The notes: generated by a model from the sequence alone, not told the origin. 46,317 nucleotides of DNA from Flavobacterium sasangense DSM 21067 (GCF_000686885.1 NZ_JMLU01000025.1:1-46317); one strand, 5' to 3'; counted from the first letter of the stretch, positions 32,595 to 41,153 are shown. Made by a program: numbers and translations.

Positions 32595-33296
32595 ATGTTG
32601 TATTCAGCTTTTATATTTGGTTTAATCAGTAGTTTTCACTGCATAGGAATGTGCGGTCCGATTGCTATGATGTTACCCGTAGATAGAAGTAATGAAGCAA
32701 AAAAAATCACACAAATTATTACCTATCATATTGGAAAATTAACGGCTTACGGGACTTTAGGTTTAATATTCGGACTTTTAGGTAGAAGTTTTTATTTAGC
32801 GGGAATGCAACAACAACTATCCATTATCGTTGGGATTTTGATGATTTTAGTAGCGGTAATTCCAGAAAAAGTATTTGCTAAGTATAATTTTTCAAAACCT
32901 GTTTATCGAGTAATTACGAAAGTAAAATCAAGTTTAGGCCAACAGTTTAAAAACAAAAGTTACAAATCGTTATTTACTATTGGATTATTGAATGGTTTTT
33001 TACCTTGTGGAATGGTCTATGTTGCACTTTTTGGAGCTATCGCGATGCAGAATGTTTCTTTAGGAATTGCCTATATGATACTTTTTGGAATCGGAACAAT
33101 TCCTATGATGGTAGCAGTTGTTTACGCTTCTGGATTAATTTCATTTTCATTCAGAGGAACGATTCAAAAAGCAATACCGTTAGTAGCGGTAATTATTGGA
33201 ATGTTATTTATAATAAGAGGTTTAGGGTTAGATATTCCATATTTATCACCAAGTAATATGAGTTTATTTGTGCAACCCGAAGTCAATTGTCATTAA
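32595..33296 (+). CDS. TauE/SafE (DsbD-like) membrane protein, probable copper handling for cbb3 oxidase
   Basis: A 233-residue inner-membrane protein with about six helices. The first carries SSFHCIGMCGPIAMM and the fourth LLNGFLPCGMVYVALFGAI, an internally repeated Cys-Pro/Gly pattern of the DsbD_2/SafE group. Such genes commonly end cbb3 clusters and are thought to move copper or electrons across the membrane. It is the last gene of the cluster, 62 bp after the fixH-like gene, and is followed by a terminator. The annotation as a sulfite exporter is by family name only. Confidence 0.82.
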   Translation: MLYSAFIFGLISSFHCIGMCGPIAMMLPVDRSNEAKKITQIITYHIGKLTAYGTLGLIFGLLGRSFYLAGMQQQLSIIVGILMILVAVIPEKVFAKYNFSKPVYRVITKVKSSLGQQFKNKSYKSLFTIGLLNGFLPCGMVYVALFGAIAMQNVSLGIAYMILFGIGTIPMMVAVVYASGLISFSFRGTIQKAIPLVAVIIGMLFIIRGLGLDIPYLSPSNMSLFVQPEVNCH

Positions 33297-33316
33297 ATAT
33301 TTTAGTTAATAGGGTA

Positions 33317-33352
33317 AAAGAGTGATGGAGTTTTAGCTTTATCACTCTTTTT
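33317..33352 (+). terminator. Terminator at the end of the cbb3 cluster
   Basis: A 10-bp stem AAAGAGTGAT (33317-33326) with ATCACTCTTT (33341-33350) is followed by a T-run. Confidence 0.78.
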
Positions 33353-33363
33353 GTTTCATAAAA

Positions 33364-33393
33364 AAAGCCTCATCAAATAAATGATGAGGCTTT
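33364..33393 (-). terminator. Terminator of the endonuclease gene
   Basis: A perfect 12-bp stem AAAGCCTCATCA (33364-33375) with its complement (33382-33393) has a 6-nt loop and a T-run on the minus strand, just after the stop at 33416. Confidence 0.85.
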
Positions 33394-33415
33394 CATAATA
33401 TTATGATTTGAAATC

Positions 33416-34510
33416 TTAATTAACAATAAGTTTCTTAGTTGCAATAGCATTTTCAGAAGCCATTTGAACTAAATAAAATCCACTAGGTAAATTATTCACT
33501 TTATATGAATTATCAACTCTTGTTGGATTTTTAATTTCTTGGATGATTTGTCCGTTAATATTATATAAAATAATCGATTTTAACTCAGTTTCTGATGTAA
33601 TTGTAACTTCGTTGTTGATTGCAGGATTCGGATAAATAGAAATGGCGTTTTCTAATGCAAAACTCTCAGATGATAATGCTGCACATTGCACACTATATAT
33701 TTGACATACATATTCAGGATGATCTATAAACGGATTTCTGTTGTTTTGTCTTGCATATATGGCATTGTTTCTAGTTATTTCAAAAACACTAACAGGGTCG
33801 TTGTTATGCCATGTTATTAGCATGTTTAAGAACGAATTAGTAAAGACCTGATTTGACGTTCCATTAAACATAGGATAAGACCAACTTGCTATTTGATCTT
33901 CATAACGAGTAGCAAAATAAAAATACATACGAGCTATATCACCTTTGAAAGCACTATTTGGTTCAAATACTTGACCAACATAACCAGCAATTGCACTTGT
34001 TCCATGTTTTCCACCATTATTAGTTGTTGAAGAAACTACTGCAACATTTCCATGAGGATTATCACCACGATCACCATTTACTTTTTTATCAGTTGGAGTT
34101 ACAAAATGTGCATCATGTCGCATTGGGGCAGCTTGACTAAAAATAGATTGAGGAACAATATGTTCTCTATTATAAACATCACATTCTGAACCTCCTCCAG
34201 AACCGGTATCTTGATCTGTACCATATATAAAACCACATTCACCAGCACTACCTGTAGGGTTTTCAGTATACATGTCATAAATAGTATTGTCATTTTCATA
34301 ACCTGTACCAGTAAAAACATCTCTATCTGAAGTTTGATAGGTAACCCATAATCCACTATAACCTAAATCAGTTTGATTCTTAATGATATTAAATAATTGT
34401 GTTTTTAATACGTAACCAGTTCCTGTTGCAGTACTATAATAACCAGCAGGAATTTGTGCCCAACCCATTAGTGAACACAATAAAAACGTTAGTAGGTAAT
34501 GTTTTTTCAT
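33416..34510 (-). CDS. Secreted endonuclease I family nuclease with T9SS sorting domain
   Basis: A 364-residue protein with a signal peptide (MKKHYLLTFLLCSLMGWAQ). An EndA/NucM-type nuclease domain follows (about 25-265), with the His-metal motif NREHIVPQSIF and downstream DAHFVTPTDKKVNGDRGDNP. The last 80 residues form a type A T9SS C-terminal sorting domain (IYPNPAINNEVTI through SGFYLVQMASENAIATKKLIVN). It would be exported through the T9SS and degrade extracellular DNA. It begins 2 bp after the rsmB stop, so it is probably cotranscribed with that unrelated gene. A terminator follows. Confidence 0.92.
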   Translation of the reverse strand: MKKHYLLTFLLCSLMGWAQIPAGYYSTATGTGYVLKTQLFNIIKNQTDLGYSGLWVTYQTSDRDVFTGTGYENDNTIYDMYTENPTGSAGECGFIYGTDQDTGSGGGSECDVYNREHIVPQSIFSQAAPMRHDAHFVTPTDKKVNGDRGDNPHGNVAVVSSTTNNGGKHGTSAIAGYVGQVFEPNSAFKGDIARMYFYFATRYEDQIASWSYPMFNGTSNQVFTNSFLNMLITWHNNDPVSVFEITRNNAIYARQNNRNPFIDHPEYVCQIYSVQCAALSSESFALENAISIYPNPAINNEVTITSETELKSIILYNINGQIIQEIKNPTRVDNSYKVNNLPSGFYLVQMASENAIATKKLIVN

Positions 34511-34512
34511 AT

Positions 34513-35730
34513 CTATTTATTTTTTCTTTCTAATAAAGCCATGTAAAATCCGTCGAAGCCACTTTCACTTGCTAAGACTTTTTGGTCCTTGACAAAGTTA
34601 AATTCTTTTCCAATTTCTGTGCTTAAGAAATGCTTAATTTGTTCTTGATTTTCAGAAGGTAATACCGAACAAGTAGCATAAACTAATTTTCCGCCTGGTT
34701 TTACAATTTTTGAATAATTTTCTAATACTTCAGCCTGAACTTTTCGAATGTTATCGATAAACTCAGGTTGTAATTTCCATTTGCTATCTGGATTTCTTTT
34801 TAAAACTCCTAATCCACTACAAGGCGCATCGATTAAAACTCTATCGGCTTTTTCGTGTAATTTTTTTATTGTTTTACTACTTTCAATAACTCTTGGTTCA
34901 ATGTTGAAAGCACCGTTTCTTTTCGCTCTTATTTTTAATTGCTTTAATTTACTTTCATACAAATCCATAGCAATTAATTGGCCTTTATTTTCCATTAAAG
35001 AAGCCAAATGCAAGGTTTTTCCACCTGCACCAGCGCAAGTATCCACAACTCGCATTCCTGGTTGAACATCCAAGAAATAAGCCACTAGTTGAGAAGAAGC
35101 ATCTTGCACTTCAAACAATCCGTCTTTAAAAGCATCTGTTAAAAATACGTTTGCTCTTTCTGTCAAAATTAAAGCATCTGGATAATCTTTGTGAAACTCG
35201 GTTTCAATATTCAAATCCATTAAGATGGCTCTTAATTTTTCTTTAGTGGTTTTTAAACGATTTACTCTTAAGATTACTTTAGCTTGCTCGTTTTGTGCGG
35301 CAAGTTCTTTGGTCCAAATTTCCTCACCTAATTCCTTAACACCCAATTCATCCATCCAATCTGGAATAGACTCTCTGAATTTTCTGGTTTTTGTTAATTC
35401 GTCAAATTTTCCTTTGATTCTTCTAACCGGTGTATCTTCAAAATATTTCCAATCGGGTAGGGTATAACCTCTTAATACTGCCCAAACGGCAAATATTCTC
35501 CAAATTTTATCTCTATCAAAAGGTTCTTTTACTTCTGCAATTTCGGTGTATAAACGTTTCCATCTTACGATCTCGTAAATGGTTTCTGCTACGAATTTTC
35601 TATCGTGACTTCCCCAACGTTTGTCTTTTTTAAGTGCTCTAGCAACCACTTTATCAGCGTATTCACCTTCGTTAAAAATCGCCATTAGCGAATCGATTGT
35701 TGTGAATACTAAATTTCTGTGTAATCTCAT
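34513..35730 (-). CDS. rsmB: RsmB/NOP-type 16S rRNA m5C methyltransferase
   Basis: A 405-residue SAM-dependent RNA methyltransferase. The N-terminal about 150 residues are NusB-like helices, followed by a linking domain and the Rossmann domain. SAM motif I is VVDTCAGAGGKTLHLA (228-243). The two catalytic cysteines are Cys304 in DAPCSGLG and Cys354 in YATCSVLPSENQ. The reaction is methylation of a cytosine in 16S rRNA (m5C967 in E. coli). A -7 element TATCTTTG lies at 35759-35752 (minus). The endonuclease gene follows after 2 bp. The specific rRNA position is inferred from family. Confidence 0.9.
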   Translation of the reverse strand: MRLHRNLVFTTIDSLMAIFNEGEYADKVVARALKKDKRWGSHDRKFVAETIYEIVRWKRLYTEIAEVKEPFDRDKIWRIFAVWAVLRGYTLPDWKYFEDTPVRRIKGKFDELTKTRKFRESIPDWMDELGVKELGEEIWTKELAAQNEQAKVILRVNRLKTTKEKLRAILMDLNIETEFHKDYPDALILTERANVFLTDAFKDGLFEVQDASSQLVAYFLDVQPGMRVVDTCAGAGGKTLHLASLMENKGQLIAMDLYESKLKQLKIRAKRNGAFNIEPRVIESSKTIKKLHEKADRVLIDAPCSGLGVLKRNPDSKWKLQPEFIDNIRKVQAEVLENYSKIVKPGGKLVYATCSVLPSENQEQIKHFLSTEIGKEFNFVKDQKVLASESGFDGFYMALLERKNK

Positions 35731-35751
35731 TATTTATTTTAAATCAGCCTG

Positions 35752-35759
35752 CAAAGATA
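35752..35759 (-). promoter_or_regulatory. -7 element of rsmB-endonuclease
   Basis: TATCTTTG on the minus strand matches TAnnTTTG, 21 bp upstream of the rsmB ATG. Confidence 0.5.
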
Positions 35760-35772
35760 CGAATAAAAATAA

Positions 35773-35797
35773 AAAAAGCTGCCAAAATTGACAGCTT
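35773..35797 (-). terminator. Terminator of the 35804 gene
   Basis: On the minus strand AAAGCTGTCA pairs with TGGCAGCTTT (one G-U) around a short loop and is followed by a T-run. Confidence 0.75.
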
Positions 35798-35803
35798 TAA
35801 TAT

Positions 35804-36967
35804 TTATCCTCTTCCGTTACCTCTTCCTTCGGAACCTCTTGAATTGGAATTGCTTCTTGGAGCGCTACTTCTTGACTGTGAGTTACCTCTTGAAGAATTT
35901 CCTCTAACTTCCGAATTTCCTCTGTTACCATTACTTGTTACTGTTCCTCTTTCTCTTGGCGAATTACTTCTGTTTTCAGAATATTCTCTTCCACGATTTG
36001 ATTTTGGTCCATCGTTTCGACCTCTGTTTTCTGAAGTTACTCTTGGAGAATTACCTCTGTTTTCAGTTACAACTCGAGTACCAGAATTACCTCTTGTTCC
36101 GTTGTTTCTTGGATTACTTGTTTCTGTTCTAGTTCTTGGCGTTGTTCCATTATATTCTCTTGTTTCACGATTTCCTCTTGGTGAGTTTGAAGTTATTTCG
36201 CTTCTATTTCTCGGAGAATTGATGTTTCTTCTTGAATCTAACTCATATCGGTTTGAATATCCTGAATTTCTATGTGCGAAGGAACGATTTGGATGCATTC
36301 TTTCGTAACCATTTCCTCTTCTTCCATAATAATTGTTATAAACTGAAGCACATCTTCTGTGTGAAACATAATGATAACTGTGACCAAAATTGATATGAAG
36401 ATGAATGTGATTTCTATATCTAAAAATTGGGAACGGATTCCAGTAGCTATAGTAACTAGGATAATAACCCCAATACCATGATGAATAATACGGGCGATAA
36501 TTTCCTACCCAAAAAGTGGTATAAATTATTGGAGTATGCACATAAACAGGTTCGTAAATATAATTGGTTCCATACATATAAACATCACCAACAACTTGCA
36601 CTTGAACTCGGTTATTGCTATCTCGTTCTACTTCAATTGTAGCTACATCTTGAAAAACATCTTTTTCCAAAACAGCTTGCACCACAACTAAATGCACGTT
36701 TCCTTCAACTGTTTCAATAACTCTTAAATAATCGACATAATTATCGTTATTCAAATCTAAATTGGAGATTTGAGTCTTAGGATCATTTAATCTTCTTTCA
36801 AAATCTTCTAAATCTTTAGCATCACCAAAAACAGTCGCAACCGCTCTTAAATCTAAGTTGTCGCTGATATCTGAATTTTTTGCTGTAACCGTAGTTTTTT
36901 CTTGTGCAAAAAGTGAACCTATCGTCAATGAAGCCAGTAAGCTCAGATGTATCAATTTCGTTTTCAT
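35804..36967 (-). CDS. Secreted protein with Arg/Asn/Ser/Gly-rich repetitive tail
   Basis: A 387-residue protein with a signal peptide (MKTKLIHLSLLASLTIGSLFAQ). Residues about 40-130 form a small ordered domain containing DLNNDNYVDYLRVIE, an EF-hand-like Asp/Asn loop. A Tyr/Trp-rich stretch (about 140-200) and a His-rich patch (HIHLHINFGHSYHYVSHRR) follow. From about 210 to the end the protein is low-complexity and strongly basic, built of short units such as NSPR, ENRG, RGNS and TRTET. It is probably periplasmic or surface located and could bind polyanions. I do not recognise a functional family; the ordered domain recurs in Bacteroidetes hypothetical proteins. Confidence 0.65.
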   Translation of the reverse strand: MKTKLIHLSLLASLTIGSLFAQEKTTVTAKNSDISDNLDLRAVATVFGDAKDLEDFERRLNDPKTQISNLDLNNDNYVDYLRVIETVEGNVHLVVVQAVLEKDVFQDVATIEVERDSNNRVQVQVVGDVYMYGTNYIYEPVYVHTPIIYTTFWVGNYRPYYSSWYWGYYPSYYSYWNPFPIFRYRNHIHLHINFGHSYHYVSHRRCASVYNNYYGRRGNGYERMHPNRSFAHRNSGYSNRYELDSRRNINSPRNRSEITSNSPRGNRETREYNGTTPRTRTETSNPRNNGTRGNSGTRVVTENRGNSPRVTSENRGRNDGPKSNRGREYSENRSNSPRERGTVTSNGNRGNSEVRGNSSRGNSQSRSSAPRSNSNSRGSEGRGNGRG

Positions 36968-37098
36968 AATATATTCGTTTTAAGGTTCTTATTTCTATTT
37001 TTGAATAACCAATTACTGTGCCAAAGTTTTTTAACCTCAATTAACTTATTGATTATTAGTTATTTGTAGAATATATTTTTCCTTTGCAACATTTCCAT

Positions 37099-37106
37099 TA
37101 TATTTG
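37099..37106 (+). promoter_or_regulatory. -7 element of the Ycf48-like gene
   Basis: TATATTTG matches TAnnTTTG, 17 bp before the ATG at 37124. Confidence 0.6.
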
Positions 37107-37123
37107 AAAATAAAACCTATACA

Positions 37124-38146
37124 ATGAAGAAGATTTATTTATTTCTATTATTTATAAGTATTTCAGCAATAGCTCAAAATAAAAAATTTAATTCGGATGT
37201 AATTCTCGAAACGAAATTGAGTTGTAGAGCTATTTTAGTTGACGATGAAAAAGTTTGGATGGGAATGGATAAAGGTCGTTACGGATTTTACGATATAAAG
37301 AAAGATACCACTATCATAAAAGAAATTCAATCTGTTGCCCGAACTACAGAATTTAGAAGCATTGCAGGAACCAAAGAAGCTATTTTTATTTTAGCGGTTG
37401 GAAATCCAGCAATGTTGATTCGTATTGATAAGAAAACGTTGGAAGAAACAGTTGTGTACAAAGAAGAACACGAAAAAGTATTTTACGATAGTATGCAATT
37501 TGTAGATGATTTAAACGGATTTGCCATGGGTGACCCAATTGAAAATTGTTTAGCATTTATAAAAACTAACGATGGTGGCAAAACGTGGCAAAAAGTAAAT
37601 TGCGATGTTTTACCAAAAGTTTCAGAAGGTGAAGCTGCTTTTGCTACAAGCAACACCAATTTAACTGTAAAGGAAAAATCGATTTTTATGGTTTCTGGTG
37701 GAAAGAAATCGAGAGTTTTTGTTTCTAAGGATTTTGGTGGTTCTTGGAAAGTTTATGAAACGCCAATTGTTCAAGGCGAAACTATGACAGGAATTTTTAC
37801 AGCTGATTTTTACAATGAAAAAATCGGAATTATTGCCGGTGGAAATTATATGAAGCAAGACCAAAATTGGGCCAACAAAGCAATTACTAAAAATGGTGGC
37901 AAAACTTGGAAATTAATCGCTGATAAAGAAGCTTTTGGTTATGCTTCTTGCGTTCAGTTTGTTCCAAATAGTAACGGAAAGAAACTTATTTCTGTTGGTG
38001 GAACTGGAATGTTTTACTCGGCTGATTTTGGCAAAAGTTGGGCAAAATTCTCTGATAACAAAGATTTTTATACATTCCGATTTGAATCAGAGAAAGTCTT
38101 TTATGCAACTGGAAGAAATAAGTTGGTTCGATTTGAAATAGAATAA
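37124..38146 (+). CDS. Secreted Ycf48/BNR-type beta-propeller protein
   Basis: A 340-residue protein with a signal peptide (MKKIYLFLLFISISAIAQ). The mature part is a propeller-like repeat protein with sialidase-type Asp-box motifs: TNDGGKTWQKV, SKDFGGSWKVY, TKNGGKTWKLI and SADFGKSWAKF. This pattern is shared with Ycf48-like and glycosyl-hydrolase BNR proteins, but no sialidase active-site residues stand out. It is probably a binding or scaffold protein in the periplasm or on the surface. It is monocistronic, with a -7 element before it and a terminator shared with the convergent gene after it. Confidence 0.82.
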   Translation: MKKIYLFLLFISISAIAQNKKFNSDVILETKLSCRAILVDDEKVWMGMDKGRYGFYDIKKDTTIIKEIQSVARTTEFRSIAGTKEAIFILAVGNPAMLIRIDKKTLEETVVYKEEHEKVFYDSMQFVDDLNGFAMGDPIENCLAFIKTNDGGKTWQKVNCDVLPKVSEGEAAFATSNTNLTVKEKSIFMVSGGKKSRVFVSKDFGGSWKVYETPIVQGETMTGIFTADFYNEKIGIIAGGNYMKQDQNWANKAITKNGGKTWKLIADKEAFGYASCVQFVPNSNGKKLISVGGTGMFYSADFGKSWAKFSDNKDFYTFRFESEKVFYATGRNKLVRFEIE

Positions 38147-38148
38147 AA

Positions 38149-38177
38149 AAAGCGTTCAACTATTGCTGAACGCCTTT
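38149..38177. terminator. Bidirectional terminator between the Ycf48-like and Spy-like genes
   Basis: The stem GCGTTCA (38152-38158) with TGAACGC (38167-38173) is flanked by an A-run on one side and a T-rich stretch on the other. Confidence 0.7.
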
Positions 38178-38187
38178 TATTTTATAA

Positions 38188-38637
38188 CTAACCTCTTCTT
38201 TTTTCACGCATTTGTTTTAATAATTCTCTATTAAAATCTTCTTCGGCTTTTTTAAGTTTGATGATTTTCTTAGCACTGATTACTCCTTGTAAATCTTTTA
38301 TAAATTTTTTTCTTAAGTTAAATAGATTCTCTTCTAAACTTTCCATTTGAACTAAAAGAGCAGAAGCTTCTTTTTCGCTTAATTTATCAACACTTCCAGG
38401 TCTAAAACGATCTAAAATGGCTCTCATTTTTTCGTGACGTAACTCCGCTTGTTTGTCATCAAATGCATTGTAGAGTGGCCAAAATTTTTGAGCTTCTTCT
38501 GTTGTTAATTCTAATTGTTCTGTTATGTAAGCCACTTTTAGTGCTTTTACTTTTTCTCTTTTTTCTTTAAAATCCTGTGAAAAGGATACAGATGAAATAA
38601 AAAGTAATATAATTGGTAATATAAATTTCGTTTTCAT
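38188..38637 (-). CDS. Spy/CpxP-like periplasmic protein
   Basis: A 149-residue protein with a signal peptide (MKTKFILPIILLFISSVSFSQ) and an all-helical, highly charged body. It contains ITEQLELTTEEAQKFWPLYNAF, the LTxxQ-like segment of the Spy/CpxP/LTXXQ group in its Bacteroidetes form, then KLSEKEASALLVQMESLEENL. Such proteins act as periplasmic chaperones or stress sensors. It is the third gene after an ECF sigma factor and a membrane protein gene, with gaps of 10 and 30 bp, which suggests a stress-response operon. Confidence 0.75.
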   Translation of the reverse strand: MKTKFILPIILLFISSVSFSQDFKEKREKVKALKVAYITEQLELTTEEAQKFWPLYNAFDDKQAELRHEKMRAILDRFRPGSVDKLSEKEASALLVQMESLEENLFNLRKKFIKDLQGVISAKKIIKLKKAEEDFNRELLKQMREKRRG

Positions 38638-38647
38638 GGGTAAATTA

Positions 38648-39070
38648 TTATTCGTTAATATAGTAATCTAAATTTTCTGATTCGGAAAGATAATCTTCCA
38701 CCGCATCAGAATTGGCTTCATTTATTGATAAATTATTTTCTAATTCAGCAATGTCTTCATCGGTTAAGTGTTTGGATAACTCAGTGATTCCAATTCCTTG
38801 TTGTTGTGATAAATATACTTCTATAGTTCCAGCATCTAAATTGTTTTCTTTTGCCATATTAAAATAAACCGGAATTGCAATAGCAAGTAAAAGAACAGCT
38901 GCAATTGAACTTATCCAAACTTGTTTTCTATAAAATAAGGAAACAACTTTAGTTTCTTTTTCTTTAGAAATTTGTTCCATCATTTTTGCTTCGAATTGCT
39001 CAAAGTAGTTTTCTGGAACTTTAAATCCCGATTTAATTTCTTTGTTATTTTCTAAATCAAATTGTTTCAT
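38648..39070 (-). CDS. Single-pass membrane protein, possible anti-sigma factor
   Basis: A 140-residue protein with an N-terminal cytoplasmic part of about 50 residues (GFKVPENYFEQFEAKMMEQIS), one membrane helix (about 52-70, VWISSIAAVLLLAIAIPVYF) and an acidic periplasmic tail. The tail ends DAVEDYLSESENLDYYINE. The architecture and position directly after an ECF sigma gene fit an anti-sigma factor, but the classical zinc-binding anti-sigma motif (HxxxCxxC) is absent. It lies between the sigma and Spy-like genes. Confidence 0.6.
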   Translation of the reverse strand: MKQFDLENNKEIKSGFKVPENYFEQFEAKMMEQISKEKETKVVSLFYRKQVWISSIAAVLLLAIAIPVYFNMAKENNLDAGTIEVYLSQQQGIGITELSKHLTDEDIAELENNLSINEANSDAVEDYLSESENLDYYINE

Positions 39071-39100
39071 ATCTATTGGACAAAAATAAGACTAAAAGGT

Positions 39101-39679
39101 TTAATTGGTATGTAAAAATTCTTCTATTTTCTTAACAGCTATATGATAACTTGCTTTTAAAGCACCAACAGAAGTTCCTAAAATTTCCGACATTTCTTCG
39201 TATTTTAATTCTTCAAAATATTTCATTTTAAAGACTATTTGTTGTTTTTCAGGCAAAATAGCAATGGCTTTTTGTAATTTCAGTTGGATTTCATCGCCAT
39301 CAAAAAAAACATCACTTTCTAATTTATTTATCGCTTTTTCTTGGGCTTCTTCGTTTGAAATTCCTTGTTTTTTAGCTCTTTGTTGCATGAACGTTATGGC
39401 TTCATTGGTGGCAATTCGGTACATCCAAGAATATAATTTACTATCGCCTTTAAAATTTTTCAGATTCCCAAAAACTTTTACAAACGTATTTTGAAGCACA
39501 TCATCGGCATCATCATGATTCAAAACCATGTTTCTGATATGATAGTACAAGGGTTTTTGATACAATTGCAACAGCTTTCGAAACGCTTCGTTCTGCGTTT
39601 TCGGGTTTAATAATTCGGAGATGAAAGCTTTTTCGTCTTGCAAAATGCGATATTTGTTTATAAGACTAAAGATATTCAA
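39101..39679 (-). CDS. ECF-type RNA polymerase sigma factor
   Basis: A sigma-70 family ECF factor of about 180-192 residues. Region 2 is DADDVLQNTFVKVFGNLKNF and KGDSKLYSWMYRIATNEAITF; region 4 is LPEKQQIVFKMKYFEELKYE then MSEILGTSVGALKASYHIAV. No in-frame ATG lies near the N-terminus: candidate starts are TTG at 39679 and TTG at 39643, the latter giving QDEKAFISELL as in related flavobacterial sigma factors. The listed start is the longer form. A -7-like TATCTTTA (39674-39667) favours the shorter one. It heads the operon with the membrane protein and Spy-like genes, and overlaps no other gene. Confidence 0.88.
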   Translation of the reverse strand: MNIFSLINKYRILQDEKAFISELLNPKTQNEAFRKLLQLYQKPLYYHIRNMVLNHDDADDVLQNTFVKVFGNLKNFKGDSKLYSWMYRIATNEAITFMQQRAKKQGISNEEAQEKAINKLESDVFFDGDEIQLKLQKAIAILPEKQQIVFKMKYFEELKYEEMSEILGTSVGALKASYHIAVKKIEEFLHTN

Positions 39680-39729
39680 AAAGGTTTAATTTTAATTTTT
39701 GTTTTAGTAAAAAAACAAGTTTCCCTTTG

Positions 39730-39737
39730 TAACTTTG
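39730..39737 (+). promoter_or_regulatory. -7 element of pdxH
   Basis: TAACTTTG matches TAnnTTTG, 21 bp before the ATG at 39759. The TTG inside it is in frame with pdxH and should not be read as the start. Confidence 0.6.
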
Positions 39738-39758
39738 CTTTATAGAAATAAAATAACG

Positions 39759-40403
39759 ATGAAAGATTTAAGTAATTTTAGAAAATCATACGAAAAGAGT
39801 GAATTATTGGAAAATCAAATTCCGGAAGATCCAATAAATTTATTTCATAAATGGTTTTATGAAGCGGAAGAATTAAATGCAGCCGAGGAAGTAAATGCTA
39901 TGACCGTTACAACTATAGGTTTAGATGGTTTCCCGAAAGCGCGTGTGGTTTTACTTAAAAAGTTCAATGAAGAAGGTTTTATTTTTTATACCAATTACAA
40001 TTCTGAAAAAGGAAAAGCCATTTTGAATAATCCGAATGTTTGTTTGTCTTTCTTTTGGCCAACTGTGGAACGTCAAATTATTATAAAAGGAATTGCGGAG
40101 AAAACGGCTGATAATGTGTCCGATAATTATTTTTCATCTCGTCCTGATGGAAGTAAATTAGGTGCTATTGTTTCACCACAAAGTGAAGTAATTCCGAATC
40201 GAGAGTTTTTAGAGAACAATTTAAAACAATTAGAAAAAGAGTGGGAGGGAAAAGAAATTTTGCGTCCAGCGCATTGGGGTGGTTTTTTAGTTCGCCCTGT
40301 AGAAGTAGAGTTTTGGCAAGGAAGACCTAATCGATTGCATGATAGAATTCGCTACAAATTAACTAACGAATTCGATTGGAAAATTGAACGATTATCGCCT
40401 TGA
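39759..40403 (+). CDS. pdxH: Pyridoxamine 5'-phosphate oxidase
   Basis: A 214-residue FMN enzyme that oxidises pyridoxamine- or pyridoxine-phosphate to pyridoxal-phosphate. The ATG at 39759 gives exactly the usual family length; an in-frame TTG at 39735 lies on the -7 element. Motifs include ARVVLLKKFNEEGFIFYTNY with SEKGKAI, FFWPTVERQIIIKG, and the C-terminal signature VEFWQGRPNRLHDRIRY. It is monocistronic, with a terminator at 40430-40459, and divergent from the ECF sigma gene. Confidence 0.95.
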   Translation: MKDLSNFRKSYEKSELLENQIPEDPINLFHKWFYEAEELNAAEEVNAMTVTTIGLDGFPKARVVLLKKFNEEGFIFYTNYNSEKGKAILNNPNVCLSFFWPTVERQIIIKGIAEKTADNVSDNYFSSRPDGSKLGAIVSPQSEVIPNREFLENNLKQLEKEWEGKEILRPAHWGGFLVRPVEVEFWQGRPNRLHDRIRYKLTNEFDWKIERLSP

Positions 40404-40429
40404 TAATCAATTTTTTATAAATATCTTTT

Positions 40430-40459
40430 AAAATCCTAAGTTTTTTAACTTGGGATTTT
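40430..40459 (+). terminator. Terminator of pdxH
   Basis: A 13-bp stem, AAAATCCTAAGTT (40430-40442) with AACTTGGGATTTT (40447-40459), has one G-T pair, a TTTT loop and a T-run. Confidence 0.82.
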
Positions 40460-40555
40460 TTTATTTCTGTAAGTAAAGTTTTAAGTAATTGATATTCAAA
40501 TGTTTAAAACGTTAAATTTTAATGCATTTCATCGATTTTTTTTGTTAGTCACCGA

Positions 40556-40563
40556 TATTTTTG
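40556..40563 (+). promoter_or_regulatory. Possible -7 element of the CAP-domain gene
   Basis: TATTTTTG matches TAnnTTTG, 86 bp before the ATG at 40650, which would leave a long leader. No -33 TTG is seen at the right distance. Confidence 0.4.
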
Positions 40564-40649
40564 TACTTTAGTCTTGTTAATCAAACACTTAATCGGTTTT
40601 TTTGGTTTTTATTAACAAAACAACAACTACTAAATAAAATACGCTACTT

Positions 40650-41153
40650 ATGAAAAAATTAATCATTACTCTTTTTGCCCTAACAATTGGTATATCATCT
40701 TTGACTTCATGTTCTGCTGATTCAGAAAGTGCAACAAGCACTACAAATAATTCAAACGAAACAGTAAAATCGTATACCCATTCTGATCTAGAATTAGAAT
40801 TATTAGATGAAGTTAATGCTTACCGAGTTTCAGTAGGATTAAATCCACTACAAATCATTGAACACATTTCATACAAATCTTCAGAACACAACGATTATAT
40901 GTTAGCAACGCATACAGTTACTCATGAAGGTTTTGAAGAAAGAAAATCTAATTTACAAGAAGTATTAGGTGCTTACCGTGTAGGAGAAAATGTTGCTTAT
41001 GCCTATTCATCAGCTCAATCGACAGTTAATGCTTGGGTAAACAGTCCAAGTCATAAAGCTAATTTAGAAGGCGATTACACCCATTTTGGTGCTTCGATTA
41101 AAACAGATGAACAAGGTAGAAAATACTATACGAATATGTTCATCAAAAAATAA
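40650..41153 (+). CDS. CAP-domain (SCP/PR1) lipoprotein
   Basis: A 167-residue protein with a lipoprotein signal (MKKLIITLFALTIGISSLTSC; lipobox Cys21). A Ser/Thr/Asn-rich spacer leads into a CAP domain (about 45-165), with LLDEVNAYRVSVGLNPLQI, the histidines of SSEHNDYM and THEGF, GENVAYAYSSAQSTVNAWVN and SPSHKANLEGDYTHFGASI. The expected CAP cavity His/Glu residues are present. Bacterial CAP proteins are extracellular, with binding or possible peptidase roles. It is a single-gene unit with a terminator at 41174-41207. Confidence 0.9.
   Translation: MKKLIITLFALTIGISSLTSCSADSESATSTTNNSNETVKSYTHSDLELELLDEVNAYRVSVGLNPLQIIEHISYKSSEHNDYMLATHTVTHEGFEERKSNLQEVLGAYRVGENVAYAYSSAQSTVNAWVNSPSHKANLEGDYTHFGASIKTDEQGRKYYTNMFIKK

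Noticed and set aside
33393..33406. 14-bp palindrome TCATAATATTATGA
   Set aside because: It lies downstream of the endonuclease stop and next to its terminator, away from any promoter, and is pure AT-rich symmetry.
35844..36308. 154-codon Leu/Pro-rich plus-strand frame
   Set aside because: It is the mirror of the Arg/Asn/Ser-rich repeats of the minus-strand gene and has no independent support.
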